Source: Macrothele yani (lineage: Eukaryota; Arthropoda; Arachnida; Araneae; Macrothelidae). From it: a DNA stretch of 64,000 bases. The position numbers and the translations under genes were made by a program. Shown in pieces: positions 31,149-41,740 of the stretch. Location of the stretch: contig CM077002.1 of NCBI GenBank assembly GCA_039090855.1, positions 87,858,194 through 87,922,193 of the forward strand. Direction: 5' to 3'. The notes under the pieces are model-generated. The model saw only the letters and a program-made list of their open reading frames with translations, did not search any database and had not been told where the DNA came from. Position 1 is the stretch's first letter, and each line of letters starts with the position of its first letter.

Positions 31149-31361
31149 TGCCGCCCCGGTGGCGCAGTGGTTTAAGCGATGGTCTCTGATCATTTATCCA
31201 AAAGGAATGCGGGTTCGAATTCCGGTGAGGCATGGATGTTGTGTTTGTCTTATGGCACTGGCTTTCTCCCTTCCCTGGAACCAGTGATTCTAAATTAGGG
31301 ACGGGCGACTGCTTATAGTCCATTGAGTTGCTCATGGTGGTCGTTAAACCTCCAATTAAAA
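31149..31361 (+). mobile_element. tRNA-derived SINE with A-tail
   Basis: The head reads TGCCGCCCCGGTGGCGCAGTGG with an A box TGGCGCAGTGG and a B box GGTTCGAATTCC. The body ends GTGGTCGTTAAACCTCCAAT followed by an A run. AAAAATTACA-type direct repeats (31139-31148 and 31362-31371) mark the insertion. It differs in head and body from the SINE at 19210-19534, so two SINE families are present. Confidence 0.8.
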
Positions 31362-32084
31362 AAAAATTACACAATAAAATCCATTTGTTATTCTACAAAA
31401 TATATTTCTTAAGAAACTGCATAATAATTTGTTCAGCAAAATAAGGTGGTCACATCTTAAAATATATTTTACTATCTATGCTCTGTATGCTTCAAAATAT
31501 GTAAATTTGATTAGGGTATGCTATAAATACAAAGTTGAAAATTTATTTTAATATACACATTATTAGAAAATTAAAAGCAGTTTTATAGATCATACATACT
31601 CTATCTATGTATTTACATTGTCACCTTTTTGTATAAACAAAAATTTAAAAATATGACACTAAAACAAAGCAGTTAACAAATGAAAAAGGATGCTCTTGTT
31701 TTGCGAATTTATTGAAATAAAAAATATCTCTCAGTATTAGAAATTTTCTGTTGTGTGACAGAAAATTGTGCATCTCTGCATATTCAGGAACAAATGCTGC
31801 CGATACACAGAAATTTTTTGTCAAATATTTTATAGTTTCTGAATTAAATATTAAGCATGCCATAAACTGTGAAACTACATGCACATATCATTTCTCATAT
31901 TTGCTTGTGAATCTAGGAAGAATTTTTGAAGTACTGGTTAAATAGGCCATGGAAAAACATCAAGCCCAAAGAGCTTATTTTTAGCTGTGCGTAGTTCTGA
32001 TTCAGATGTTTCAGAATGTAACATTTATGCATACATATCTACTGCATGTGTAATACATTTGCACCAATTTCCATTACAATACAT

Positions 32085-32135
32085 ACAGTATCAAACCGAT
32101 TATCTGGACTCCTGAAAACCGGACCTTTTTGTATA
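32085..32135 (+). repeat. Tigger/pogo-like terminal sequence
   Basis: CAGTATCAAACCGATTATCT followed by GGACTCCTGAAAACCGGACC resembles Tigger ends (CAGTNNAACCxxxATTATCxGGAC). A related stretch occurs in reverse at about 43380-43415 (CTGTATAATCGGTTCGATAC). The 31372-32040 and 32140-32930 stretches hold no gene that I can support. Confidence 0.4.
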
Positions 32136-32931
32136 ATTGGAATTTTTGTTGTACATATTTGTCAACCATATTGCGTACTGTTTCTCATGTTGTATGAGTG
32201 TCAAAGTGCTCACGGAAAACATTCAACAGTTACTCACATTTTCATTTTCTTGGAGTATTTCGGAATATTGAGCTTTAACTCGGCGAAATCTTAAATTTCT
32301 TGAAATCTTCAGTAATCACTTCCTGCAGTCACTTCATGACAAGTTGAAGGGAAATCGGTCTGGTAAAATATTCTCTCTTGATGATTTCGTTTCCCGCTGC
32401 ACTAATATTCCCAGACTAGTTTTGACTATCATTCTCATAGTCTTCATCTGTGGGTTAAACGATGTGTTTCTCATCGTACTTGTTCATCGGCCAACTATCT
32501 CACAATCTACAGCATGACTCAAAAGTTCCACGTCGACAGAACCTTTTGCGTATTCAAATTTTGGTTTTATTACGCATTTTACATCATGTACGTATTATTT
32601 CTTGATTGGAACGTCTGAATTTGCTCCTGATTTCAAATTGTCTGGTGTCGCCATCTTCCGTACGTCAATCGACTCAGTATTTGTCTTGATCTTAAATCGT
32701 TTATTTTGGCTGTTTTTTTGTTCTTTTTTCTTTTCTTGCTCTATGAGGTATCTTCATGCATATGGGAGGTCGACTGGGTTGTTGTCATTACAGTTTTTTC
32801 CCCCTTGTTTTCTCAATCATTAATTTTTCAATAATTTGTGTGATATTTCTAGACCTTGAGGTCCAGGTGTTCCATGCCGAAGCTGAGCCTCGTATTTCAG
32901 TCATCCCCAGCTGACCATCCATACCCTTTAG

Positions 32932-35545
32932 CACGTTTGCTGCCGCTGTACTATATCAGCGGCAACCATGCGGTGCCAGTATGAAACCCGTGCAAATCTC
33001 CCACGACACCACAAGGCGTCACAGTCATGCGGTACCACGATTGAGGTTTTATCCGTTTGGACCAATCAGCCGTGTGTTCGCATCTCATAGCTTTGCATGA
33101 CTTTGCAATTCTAAAATACGAGAAAATTTATCCATAATTGATATTTGTAATTATAATTCTGCCAGCAATTAAATATTATTCCGATACTGAAGTAGACATT
33201 TACTGGATACATATTTTGAACATTGTTGCATATAAAACAAGAGAAATAATACTTACAAATGCAAAAGAATTCCATAAATAGTGCCATGATGCATAACTAG
33301 ATAAATACAAAATCCATACATTTTGATTTGGGTAGGGTAAAAAATCCCACACACACAAACATGCAGTTCGACTTGGAACATACTTTTTTAGCAAAATAGG
33401 AAGACAAAATATTTATCCTTTATCTACGATGATATGATTCGCAGCATGGCTGAAAGTACAGTGCAGGATTTTCTGGGCACTGGGTGCAGTAATAGAGGGT
33501 GTCCCTACGAATCCCTCTGGCAGAGCACATTTTGCATCATCTCCCAAAAAAAGCCCCCCCCTTTTTTTTTTTTGGCTGGAACATGGCCACGTACTTTTAA
33601 TGATTTAGATATCTTCGCTCGGGAAGTTGATGGCTCTTGATTCAAATGTTGACGTACAATGGATAACCTAAAATCGTAGAGGCTTATCTTTTCCCCTAAG
33701 AATTTATTATACAAGTTGTGGGAAGTGATTATCATCATATGAAATATATGTATTCCTAGCTCCTTGTACCATCTTATGATTTTCCTTTCACAAGGATAGT
33801 ATGCTAGCATCATTTGATTTTGATGATCTACAAATTTATTATAGTTGAAAAATAGCACTATTCCGCCTTTGGTTTTTCTTTTATCTGTCCCCTTTTTTTA
33901 CAGTTTGAACTAAATTGTCCTTGAACTCCATGTTAATGAAGAGAACATCCCTTTTATCTATCCATTTCCACACTGCAACATCATTAGAATATTGGCATTT
34001 CCGTTCCCCCTTCAAAAGTTTAGCTTTCGTGACATCCTTAGGAAGATCTCGTCGGTCGTCTACACGGAGAGTTCCAGTGCAATAAGTGTCATTGTTCAAC
34101 AACTGCAATACAAGATTGTAACTATTATAAAAATTATCCATATAAATAGCATGACCAACATTTAGCTTCCCTTCCATCAATTTTAAAACTACATTAGCAG
34201 CAGGACCCCCCAGGGAGTCCAGTTGCCCTGTGTAAACCAAAGCTTTTAGAATCATACCATTTGGTTCCGTTAGCATATAAAGTTTCACCCTATATTTATG
34301 ACGTTTTCCTTTCATGTACTGTTTGAAAATCAAACGACCTCTCCATAAAACCACTGATTCATCAATCGTAAGTTCTTTTCCAGGGTAGTATATGCTCTCT
34401 ATGGTATCATGAAATAAATCCAGTAACGGCATTATTTTTGCAAGGCGATTGGTTGTAATCGTTTCGCCAGGTTAAGGATTTCTTGCAAAATGAATGCACC
34501 GCATGATCAGAAGGAAACGATTCCTGCTCATATTTGAAGAAAAGCAGTCCATTTTGAATAATGGATATGTTTTCCAGTAATCTTGGAGATGGGGCATTTG
34601 TACAATGCACATATAAAACAGAAGGCCAGAAAAACTTTAATCTCATCTACCGACACATCTTTCCATTCATTTATTGTGAACCTTCAGTAACTTCCAAGAT
34701 AAACACTTCTACAGCATATGCATAACTTTCCCTAACTAATAGATCGTAAAATTCCTCATTTGCAAAAAGATTAAAAATCGATTGGCTCAGTACCTATCAT
34801 ATTAATTTTCAGTCTTGGTACACCAGTGAACGAAATTCTTCTCATGATGTTGGGACCATCACACCAATGTGTAGCCAAAATCCGTTGAGGTGGAGTATGA
34901 GAAAGAACGCGGCATTCTTCATTCTCACTTTCACTGCTGGTTGTACTACAGCTAGTAAAAGAATATGTTTCTGTACTTGATGACAGATTATTGGCATCAT
35001 CTCCTATTTTCACGGAAGAATGTTCTCGCCGAGGAACTTTTGGTTGAGAGGGACTGGCGACAGCGCGTCCGAATATATCCATTGTTTCAGCAAAACTAAG
35101 TATTGAAGTGAATATGGGTTTCTTTGAAATACCTTTAGCCTCCTCAATAAGCCTCCCCGTGACGTATAAACTCTAAGTAGCAAATACTTTTTATTGCCAC
35201 TCAAACATTTATTTATTGATAATTCCCCTCACCGCAAAACCAGTGATGTTCAAAAGAAAATAAACATTGCAGTGAAAAGCGCGCGCTGTGTTAAGTCTAT
35301 GGGAAGTCAACTTACTTTCCCTTCGCTAAACCTTCTAGGAAAAAATCCGCTATTCCCATACCACGGTCACTTTTAGACAGTTGGAGACTTATTTTCAGTC
35401 CCCGTAACAAAATAGATAACTCTCTTCAAGTGCCGAAGATTTTAGGAAGCGAAGTCTAAAGCCATGATTCAACGCCGTTCGGCGGCGTCGGCACCTGGGC
35501 TAAGTATTGTATGACGCCTTTCGGCGTCGCGCGCCAGTGAAAGTG
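32932..35545 (-). mobile_element. piggyBac element
   Basis: Ends read inward are CACGTTTGCTGCCGC (from 32932) and CACTTTCACTGGCGC (from 35545), 11 of 15 matching. They are flanked by TTAG (32928-32931) and TTAA (35546-35549), the TTAA target with one change. Each end has a subterminal palindrome: GCCGCTG...CAGCGGC at 32943-32965 and GACGCCTTTCGGCGTC near 35513-35528. The transposase lies on the minus strand between them. Confidence 0.8.
33505..35082 (-). pseudogene. piggyBac (PGBD4-like) transposase
   Basis: The N-terminal part (35082-34771) is acidic and Ser-rich, then continues past 34771 as NLFANEEFYDLLVRESYAYA with breaks. The core includes MRLKFFWPSVLYVHC, GKELTIDESVVLWRGRLIFK (first catalytic Asp), KGKRHKYRVKLYMLTEPNGM, NVGHAIYMDNFYNSYNLVLQ (second Asp), and after a frameshift near 33870 YNKFVDHQNQMMLAYYPCER, where the third Asp (VD) remains. 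The neighbouring Asp of the family VDxxDQ is Asn and the Gly-Gly before VD is gone. Stops lie near 34650 and 34440. The C-terminal Cys-rich finger is not recognisable. Inactive. Confidence 0.85.
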
Positions 35546-35861
35546 TTAATCTCCCCATTGTATGTACATATACGTATTCGAAACAACATTCTAGAACAAT
35601 TCAAGATACATTTTCGTTTCCCACCGTTTGAGGCAGACATCCAACTTCCCCGTCCTCCTTCCCTATCTTTCCCCAAAGGAACAGTCAGCAGAAACCCAAA
35701 GCCTCTTTCCAGAAACTGGTCTTCAAGTCGAAGACTGGTTTCCTCAAGAGAAAAGAGAAACATTTCCCTTTACAGCTCATGACGTCGCTATTCTTCCTTG
35801 CACTGGTGACTGCTTTTGGAAGAACGCCAAAAAATCTTCACCACACTATTTGTTGATCATT

Positions 35862-35880
35862 GGTGTGACGTCATAGGCTG
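35862..35880 (+). promoter_or_regulatory. CRE-like site upstream of the Tigger/jerky-like remnant
   Basis: TGACGTCA lies at 35866-35873, about 150 bp before the first Met of the remnant at 36029, with a second GACGTC at about 35781. It may be part of that element's promoter or chance. 35550-35860 shows no gene. Confidence 0.25.
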
Positions 35881-36023
35881 GTCGGGAATACTCGCGACTT
35901 CCCTGTGAAGAGAAGAAAGAATACGGAGACCCACTTCGTTTCGGAAAATTAGGTCGATCACTTTGTATCGTTGGTCGGTGCTCTGTGGTTCAAGTTTATT
36001 CCGCGGTGCTGTAAAAATCTCAC

Positions 36024-36690
36024 GTGCAATGCCAAAAAGGCCAGGAGATCAGGATGCAGGTGGATGCAAGAGGAAACATATATCTTTAAGCATTCAGAAA
36101 AAGGTCGAACTGTTGAAAAAGCTGGACGTAGTCTGGAGTATTCCCGTACATCAGTAAAGAGATTGATTGAAGAATATGGAAGTGGAAAATCCACAATTTA
36201 CAACCTCATAAAACAAAAGGCATCAATATTAATTTTTTTTGCAGACAGTGATGTGCCTAGTCTAATGAGCCAGCAAAAAACTTTACATCAATCAAAGAAT
36301 GTGGATGTAGACAAGGTTTTAATTAGATGGATAAGGCAGGGTCATAGTGAAAGGGTACCTCTGGATCGCTCCATAATCATGGCCCAGGCCAGAGTTTTTC
36401 ATGAGGAACTCTCAATTCAAACATCTTGTGATTATTCAGCGGGTTCGCTCAATAAATTTAAAAAGCGTTATGGTTCACGACTTCTGAACATTGCGGCGAA
36501 CAGGCTTCTGTTGACCACGAAAGTGCAGAAATTTTTGTGGAAGAATTTGCAGATATGATTTTGAATGAAAAGTTATCACCAGAACAGGTCTATAATGTGG
36601 ACAAAACTTCCCTATTTTGGAGATACATCCCGAGGAAAACGTTATTTTGGAGATACATTCCGAGGAAAACATTTGTTTCAGTAGAAGAGT
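36024..36690 (+). pseudogene. Tigger/jerky-like transposase, N-terminal half
   Basis: The frame starts MPKRPGDQDAGGCKRKHISL and shifts through a pipsqueak-type HTH (SVKRLIEEYGSGKSTIYNLI), a CENP-B-type domain (KVLIRWIRQGHSERVPLDRS, IIMAQARVFHEELS, SLNKFKKRYGSRLLNI), then EEFADMILNEKLSPEQVYNV and the start of DDE: NVDKTSLFWRYIPRKT, where the family has NADETGLFWR. A 30-bp segment coding LFWRYIPRKT is duplicated in tandem (36608-36670). Catalytic residues 2 and 3 are missing; the gene ends in AT-rich DNA. It is distinct from the pogo copy at 12850-14204. 36740-37540 holds nothing I can support. Confidence 0.75.
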
Positions 36691-37540
36691 GTTGTGGCGG
36701 AAATCTCAGCCACGTTATATATTTATTAAATAGGTAGCCAAAATTAAATCTGAAGGGAAATTTTGAATTTCGACTAAAATTTAACTTTGGGAGGTGGGTA
36801 GATGCATTTTGAAACAACCAAAAATTAAACTTATAAGAAGAAACTTTGAGATGTCATATTTGTTATAGCACAACTGAGTTTTCACCTGTGTTAGTGTTTC
36901 TGTGAGTTTTGTTTCAACTGAGGAATAACTACAGCCCTGTGTTTTTGGTACATGTGTAACATATGTGTCAACTCAAACAGACCGTGTTTATGAACTCGTG
37001 TTTGTAAGCATGAGAGAAAAAAAAAGAAAATATCAGACCGTAATTATTTTACCTACTAGGACATTATCATTATGTAAACAACAACCAAGGGACTTCCTAG
37101 CCAACGTCAGAGCGTTGGGTGATGAGTGCCATTGCTCAGAAATTTAAGAGACAGCAAGAAAACTGAATTGCCAATTCTTATTAAAATTTGTTTTTTTGAA
37201 AGGCTAATGCCTATATTTATTTTTACAACAATAACAACATGCACAAATAGGACAGATATTAATATTGCTATGAAAGGTTTAATACATTTACTATTTAGCA
37301 CTTCGTTAAGACTTCACTGGCCCACTCATATGTGAAGTCAGTAATTCAAATGATCGATCTTATATAATCATGGCAGAGTCCACGTGAATAATGTCATTTG
37401 TTAACACAGCGTGAACGTTAGTTTACATTTGTGGCTTGCTTACATGTTATCAAAACAAATTGTATCTTCTCTGAACAAATATCAAAATTCTGGATCCAAT
37501 ATTTATGAGTGTATATTTATATAGGTATATATATAGGTGT

Positions 37541-40500
37541 GGGATGTAAGGTCAGGTGATACAGCCTCTCCTTGACAAATGTCAACCCCGCCTTCTCGTG
37601 GTGCATCCTGTTCCCACTAAAGGGGCTCTGACGACCGCCAATAGCGGTATAACTATACCATCGGGATTAGAGGAAATTCTATCCCACACTCACCAACCCG
37701 CTTGGCCAGCGTGGTGAGTTATGGCCAAACCCCTCCAAAATGACTCCACAACTTAAATCTTGGCCCTCAGTCTCCGGCAGCTGGAATGTACCTGGCCAAG
37801 GCAGCGGCCAGTGCGACATGAAGGCAGAGGGTGCTAAGAATCCCCGGAGGACCGGACTAGGCTGCCATCTGATGCTGACCTTGGCAATGTACAATGGACG
37901 CTCCCTATCTTCTGATTCAAGGCTTCTTGAATTGGAAGAGGAACTACAAAGGATCAAGTGGGACATCGTGGGGCTAAGTGAGGTAAGGAGAAAAGGAGAA
38001 GATCTCATCGAACTGAAAAGTGGACATCTCTTCTACTATCGTGGGACAGATACTGGCAGAACTAGTGGTGTTGGATTTATAATAAACAAGAAACTGAAGG
38101 ATAAAGTGGTAGAAGTTGAAAGTTCCTCTGACAGAGCTGCACGACTCGTTATCCAACTATCGAGAAGATACCAGGCTCAGATTATTCAAACTTATGCACC
38201 CACCACAATTCATCCTGAAGAAGAAATTGAAGAATTTTATGAGGAAATTTGTCATCTAAATAATAAAGGTAAGCAGCACTTGAAAATAATTATGGGAGAT
38301 TTCAATGCAAAAATAGGGCAACGGCAACAGAATGAAACTTCAGTAGGTAAATTCGGTCACGGCAACAGAAACCAGCTTGGAAATACTCTCATTGAGTTTG
38401 CAGAGGCAGAAGGGTTTTTCATCTTGAACTCCTTCTTCAAGAAAAAGCCACACAGGAAATGGACATGGAGACATCCAAATGGGACGACAAGTGAAATTGA
38501 TTTTATTATGTGTAACAAAAAATTCGTCATAGAAGACTGCAGTGTGCTAAACAAGTTCAACACAGGTAGTGACCATAGATTGGTGAGATGTAAGATGCAC
38601 CTCAACACTAAACTTGAACGTGGCAAGCTCATAAGACAAACAAAATCTATTGACATAACCAACCTTAAAAAACACCATAATACCTTCAAGTTGGAACTGA
38701 AGAACAGGTTCTCTGCTTTAGAAGGCCTAACATCGGAAGAAGTGGACATCTCTGAAGTTAACAGAAAAGTAACCAAAGCTCTTATGGAAACAGCAACAAA
38801 ATTAGCTGGGTCTAAGAACAAGTTGCATGTAAATAAATTATCAGGAAAAACAAAAATGTTGATGCAAAAAAGAAGAGAGATGAGGACAACTAAAGAAGAT
38901 GTGACTTCCAAAGTGGAATATATAGAGCTATGCAAGACAGTACGAAAAAGTATCACTGAAGACGTAAGAAAATTCAACTGTGAACTAGTGAGGAAAGCAA
39001 TTGAAAACAACCAAAGCCTAAAGATAGCAAAGGGACATCTCAGTAAGGGAAGAAAACAGATTATGGCACTGAGAAAAGAAGATGGTTCTGTAACAAGAAA
39101 TAGAGGCGAAATTTTGACAAGAGTGAAAGATTTCTACTCCAAATTATATGAAAGGGATGATACATGCACTCCAGACATCATGAAAGATACCAGTACCAGA
39201 GTTCCTCCAGTCCTTCCAGCAGAAGTTGCACATGCAATCAAGAACATGAAGCGGGGAAAAGCTCCAGGAGAAGATGGAATTACTGTAGACATCATACAAG
39301 AAGCAAGTGGAGAAATCGAAACAGTACTCGCCCAAATTTTCACTCGATGCCTTAATGAAGGAAAGATTCCTGAGGATTGGAACACCGCTACAATGATCCT
39401 GCTACATAAGAAAGGTGACATTGAGGATCTCGGAAACTACAGACCTATCAGCCTCCTATCAGTAGTTTATAAAATCTTCACTAAAGTTCTTTCACACCGC
39501 TTGAAGGTAACACTGGACATGGTTCAACCGAGAGAACAAGCTGGATTCAGGAGTGGCTACAGCACAATAGATCATATCCATGTGCTGAGAGAACTAATTG
39601 AAAGAGCGAGGGAATATGAACTTCCATTGTGCATGGCTTTTATCGATTATGAAAAAGCCTTTGATTCGGTGAAACCATCAGCAGTTACAATGGCTCTGAA
39701 AACCTGCGGTATTGAAGATGCATACATTAATATTATTAATAACATCTATGAAAATGCAAGTGCAAAGATTAGGCTGTTTGAAAATACAACACACATAAAA
39801 ATTGGAAAGGAAGTGAGACAAGGTGACACCATATCTCCGAAGCTCTTTAATGCCACATTGGAGGGTGTTTTTCAGTCACTGAGCTGGGAAAACAAGGGGA
39901 TAAAGATTAATGGAGATTATCTAACCCACCTTCGTTTTGCTGATGACGTAGTCATTTTTGCAACTAGCCCATCAGAGCTGCAGAGTATGATCCAGGAACT
40001 TGCTGACAAGAGTAAAGAAGTGGGATTAAAAATGAACTTTCAGAAGACAAAAGTGATGGTCAATGCTTTTGCAAGAAATGAAGATTTATCGATTGATGGA
40101 GAAAAGCTGGAGATAACAGACACATACGTTTATCTTGGACAGCAGATATCAAGTGAGGGTCACATTGATGAAGAAATTAATCGGCGTACAAAACTTGCCT
40201 GGAGAGCTTTTGGAAGAAACGGTATAATTTTCAAGAGCAATATGCCATTATGTCTTAAAAGAAAAGTGTTTGATCAATGCATCCTTCCAGTGCTTACGTA
40301 TGGTGCAGAGACGTGGACCTTAACTAAAAGAGACATACAAAGGCTGCAGACAACTCAAAGCAGCATGGAGAGGTGCATACTTGGTGTAACCAGGAGAGAT
40401 AAGAAGAGGAACTCGTGGATCCGAAAAATGACAAGAGTGGAAGACATCATGATCAGAGTTAAATCCCTGAAATGGCAATGGGCTGGACATACTGCCAGAA

Positions 40501-40717
40501 GGACAAATCATCGATGGACAGCCGAAATTTTAGATTGGATTCCAAGGGACAGGAAAAGACCCAGAAGAAGACCACATGGGAGATGGGTGGATGAAATTCG
40601 AAAGTATGCAGGGGTGACATGGAGGAGACTGGCACAAGACAGACCGTTGTGGAGGAAACTTGGGGAGACCTTCGTCCAGCAGTGGATTGATAATGGTTGA
40701 CAATGATGATGATGATG
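37541..40717 (+). mobile_element. Full-length RTE-clade LINE (family 1), copy A
   Basis: ATATATAGGTGT stands on both sides (37529-37540 and 40718-40729), a perfect 12-bp target duplication. The 5' end GGGATGTAAGGTCAGGTGAT also begins the minus-strand copy at 54596, so this is the true start. The 5' UTR is about 200 bp. The single frame stops four bases before a short (ATG)n tail, and there is almost no 3' UTR, as in RTE elements. A perfect duplication and an intact frame mark it as recent and possibly mobile. Confidence 0.93.
37740..40700 (+). CDS. RTE LINE endonuclease-reverse transcriptase, intact
   Basis: 986 codons without interruption. The first 44 residues vary among copies and MLTLAMYNGRSLSS (residue 44 on) may be the functional start. 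Endonuclease: VGLSEVRRKGEDL, IQTYAPTT, IIMGDFNAKIG (about 186), EIDFIMCNKK, and GSDHRLVRCKM (about 275). A Lys-rich linker runs to residue 480. RT: KNMKRGKAPGEDGITVDIIQ, NYRPISLLSVVYKIFTKVLS, GFRSGYSTIDHI, CMAFIDYEKAFDSV, VRQGDTISPKLFNATLEG, LRFADDVVIFA (catalytic FADD, about 731), GLKMNFQKTKVM, YLGQQISSEGHI. A C-terminal basic region follows: WQWAGHTARRTNHRWTAEIL. Proteins of this type are often labelled craniofacial development protein 2-like in animal genomes. The protein nicks target DNA and primes reverse transcription there. Confidence 0.95.
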   Translation: MTPQLKSWPSVSGSWNVPGQGSGQCDMKAEGAKNPRRTGLGCHLMLTLAMYNGRSLSSDSRLLELEEELQRIKWDIVGLSEVRRKGEDLIELKSGHLFYYRGTDTGRTSGVGFIINKKLKDKVVEVESSSDRAARLVIQLSRRYQAQIIQTYAPTTIHPEEEIEEFYEEICHLNNKGKQHLKIIMGDFNAKIGQRQQNETSVGKFGHGNRNQLGNTLIEFAEAEGFFILNSFFKKKPHRKWTWRHPNGTTSEIDFIMCNKKFVIEDCSVLNKFNTGSDHRLVRCKMHLNTKLERGKLIRQTKSIDITNLKKHHNTFKLELKNRFSALEGLTSEEVDISEVNRKVTKALMETATKLAGSKNKLHVNKLSGKTKMLMQKRREMRTTKEDVTSKVEYIELCKTVRKSITEDVRKFNCELVRKAIENNQSLKIAKGHLSKGRKQIMALRKEDGSVTRNRGEILTRVKDFYSKLYERDDTCTPDIMKDTSTRVPPVLPAEVAHAIKNMKRGKAPGEDGITVDIIQEASGEIETVLAQIFTRCLNEGKIPEDWNTATMILLHKKGDIEDLGNYRPISLLSVVYKIFTKVLSHRLKVTLDMVQPREQAGFRSGYSTIDHIHVLRELIERAREYELPLCMAFIDYEKAFDSVKPSAVTMALKTCGIEDAYINIINNIYENASAKIRLFENTTHIKIGKEVRQGDTISPKLFNATLEGVFQSLSWENKGIKINGDYLTHLRFADDVVIFATSPSELQSMIQELADKSKEVGLKMNFQKTKVMVNAFARNEDLSIDGEKLEITDTYVYLGQQISSEGHIDEEINRRTKLAWRAFGRNGIIFKSNMPLCLKRKVFDQCILPVLTYGAETWTLTKRDIQRLQTTQSSMERCILGVTRRDKKRNSWIRKMTRVEDIMIRVKSLKWQWAGHTARRTNHRWTAEILDWIPRDRKRPRRRPHGRWVDEIRKYAGVTWRRLAQDRPLWRKLGETFVQQWIDNG

Positions 40718-41639
40718 ATATATAGGTGTAGATTAAGATTACTTATATCTTTCTCTCTATCAACAAAACTCAATATATATATATATATTTTAAGGTAGGT
40801 ATGCACAGGTGAACTGAAGTGTTAACATCTTAACATGAAAATTCCCGCCTTGAAGAGGCGAGTAAACTATCACGATTTACAATCATATTTGTGAGTTTAA
40901 CTTTTTTTTTTTTTTTGTATGTCTACTACATTTGTGAGAGCAATGTCACGTACAGTTCCCTCTTTCTTTCCTGATGAATCTTAACTGGATAACCTCCGAC
41001 ATGCAGACGGAAAGTACCCTTTTTCTTTAGAGCATACTGGTAATCTGATTACTGTAGTGCCGACTTCGGCTCTACGAAAGGGCCAAAAATAGAATTAGTG
41101 TATACAACTTACCCCTTGATGAGGGGGAATCGGTGATGGAATTCACAAATAGGTCGGATCATCACGTCTTAGGCTGACAACTGCTGGAAGGTTAAATGCT
41201 TTGAATACGCTCACTGACGAAGTGCAACTGGTACGTTAGGATGCCTTCTTCCCGGAGCCGTCATTGACCATCATGAATCAGGTTGCAGGTATCAAATGCC
41301 AAGTCTCGTCTGGGGTGGAGATACACGCATCGGTTGACCTCTTCACGGCCCGGCAAATATCTTTTTCTTAGGCCTAACTGCCTGGTGGTGGAGGCACACC
41401 TCGACCCGGGCCCCTTCATGCTCTGGAGTCTGTTTTAGAGCTGCTGTTTGCTTAATTTTTTTTTTTTTTGATCAGGGATGAGGTCTTGTATCTTTTTCCT
41501 GGCTGGTGGTGGATAACCACAGATGACCAGGACTATCTTCCAATTGCCCTGCATTCTTTCTCCCTTCCTTCTCCTCACGTCCCACTTCTTTTTCGACCTT
41601 TCTTTTCCAGACTCAAAACGACGCTCTCTTGCAGAAGAA

Positions 41640-41740
41640 CACAGAGAGCCAATCAGCGCCGTCCACGAGGGACGCTTTTGCTCCCATTGGTCAGCCGGTC
41701 AAAACCATGAAATGGTTTCGTGCTTGCCCACGTGACATTC
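41640..41740. promoter_or_regulatory. Promoter-like cluster: two CCAAT boxes and an E-box
   Basis: CCAAT at 41649-41653, its complement ATTGG at 41686-41690, and CACGTGAC at 41729-41736 lie within 90 bp of relatively GC-rich DNA in an otherwise AT-rich stretch. No start site or gene is recognised beside it. 40730-43500 otherwise shows no gene; frames at 41468-42195 lack domains. Confidence 0.25.

Noticed and set aside
31149..31240. tRNA gene suggested by A and B boxes
   Set aside because: Flanking duplications, an A-tail and a non-tRNA body show a SINE; a cloverleaf is not maintained.
38357..39010. 217-codon minus-strand frame within LINE copy A, and its counterpart at 53118-53771
   Set aside because: It is the antisense shadow of the intact RTE frame and appears in every copy for that reason.
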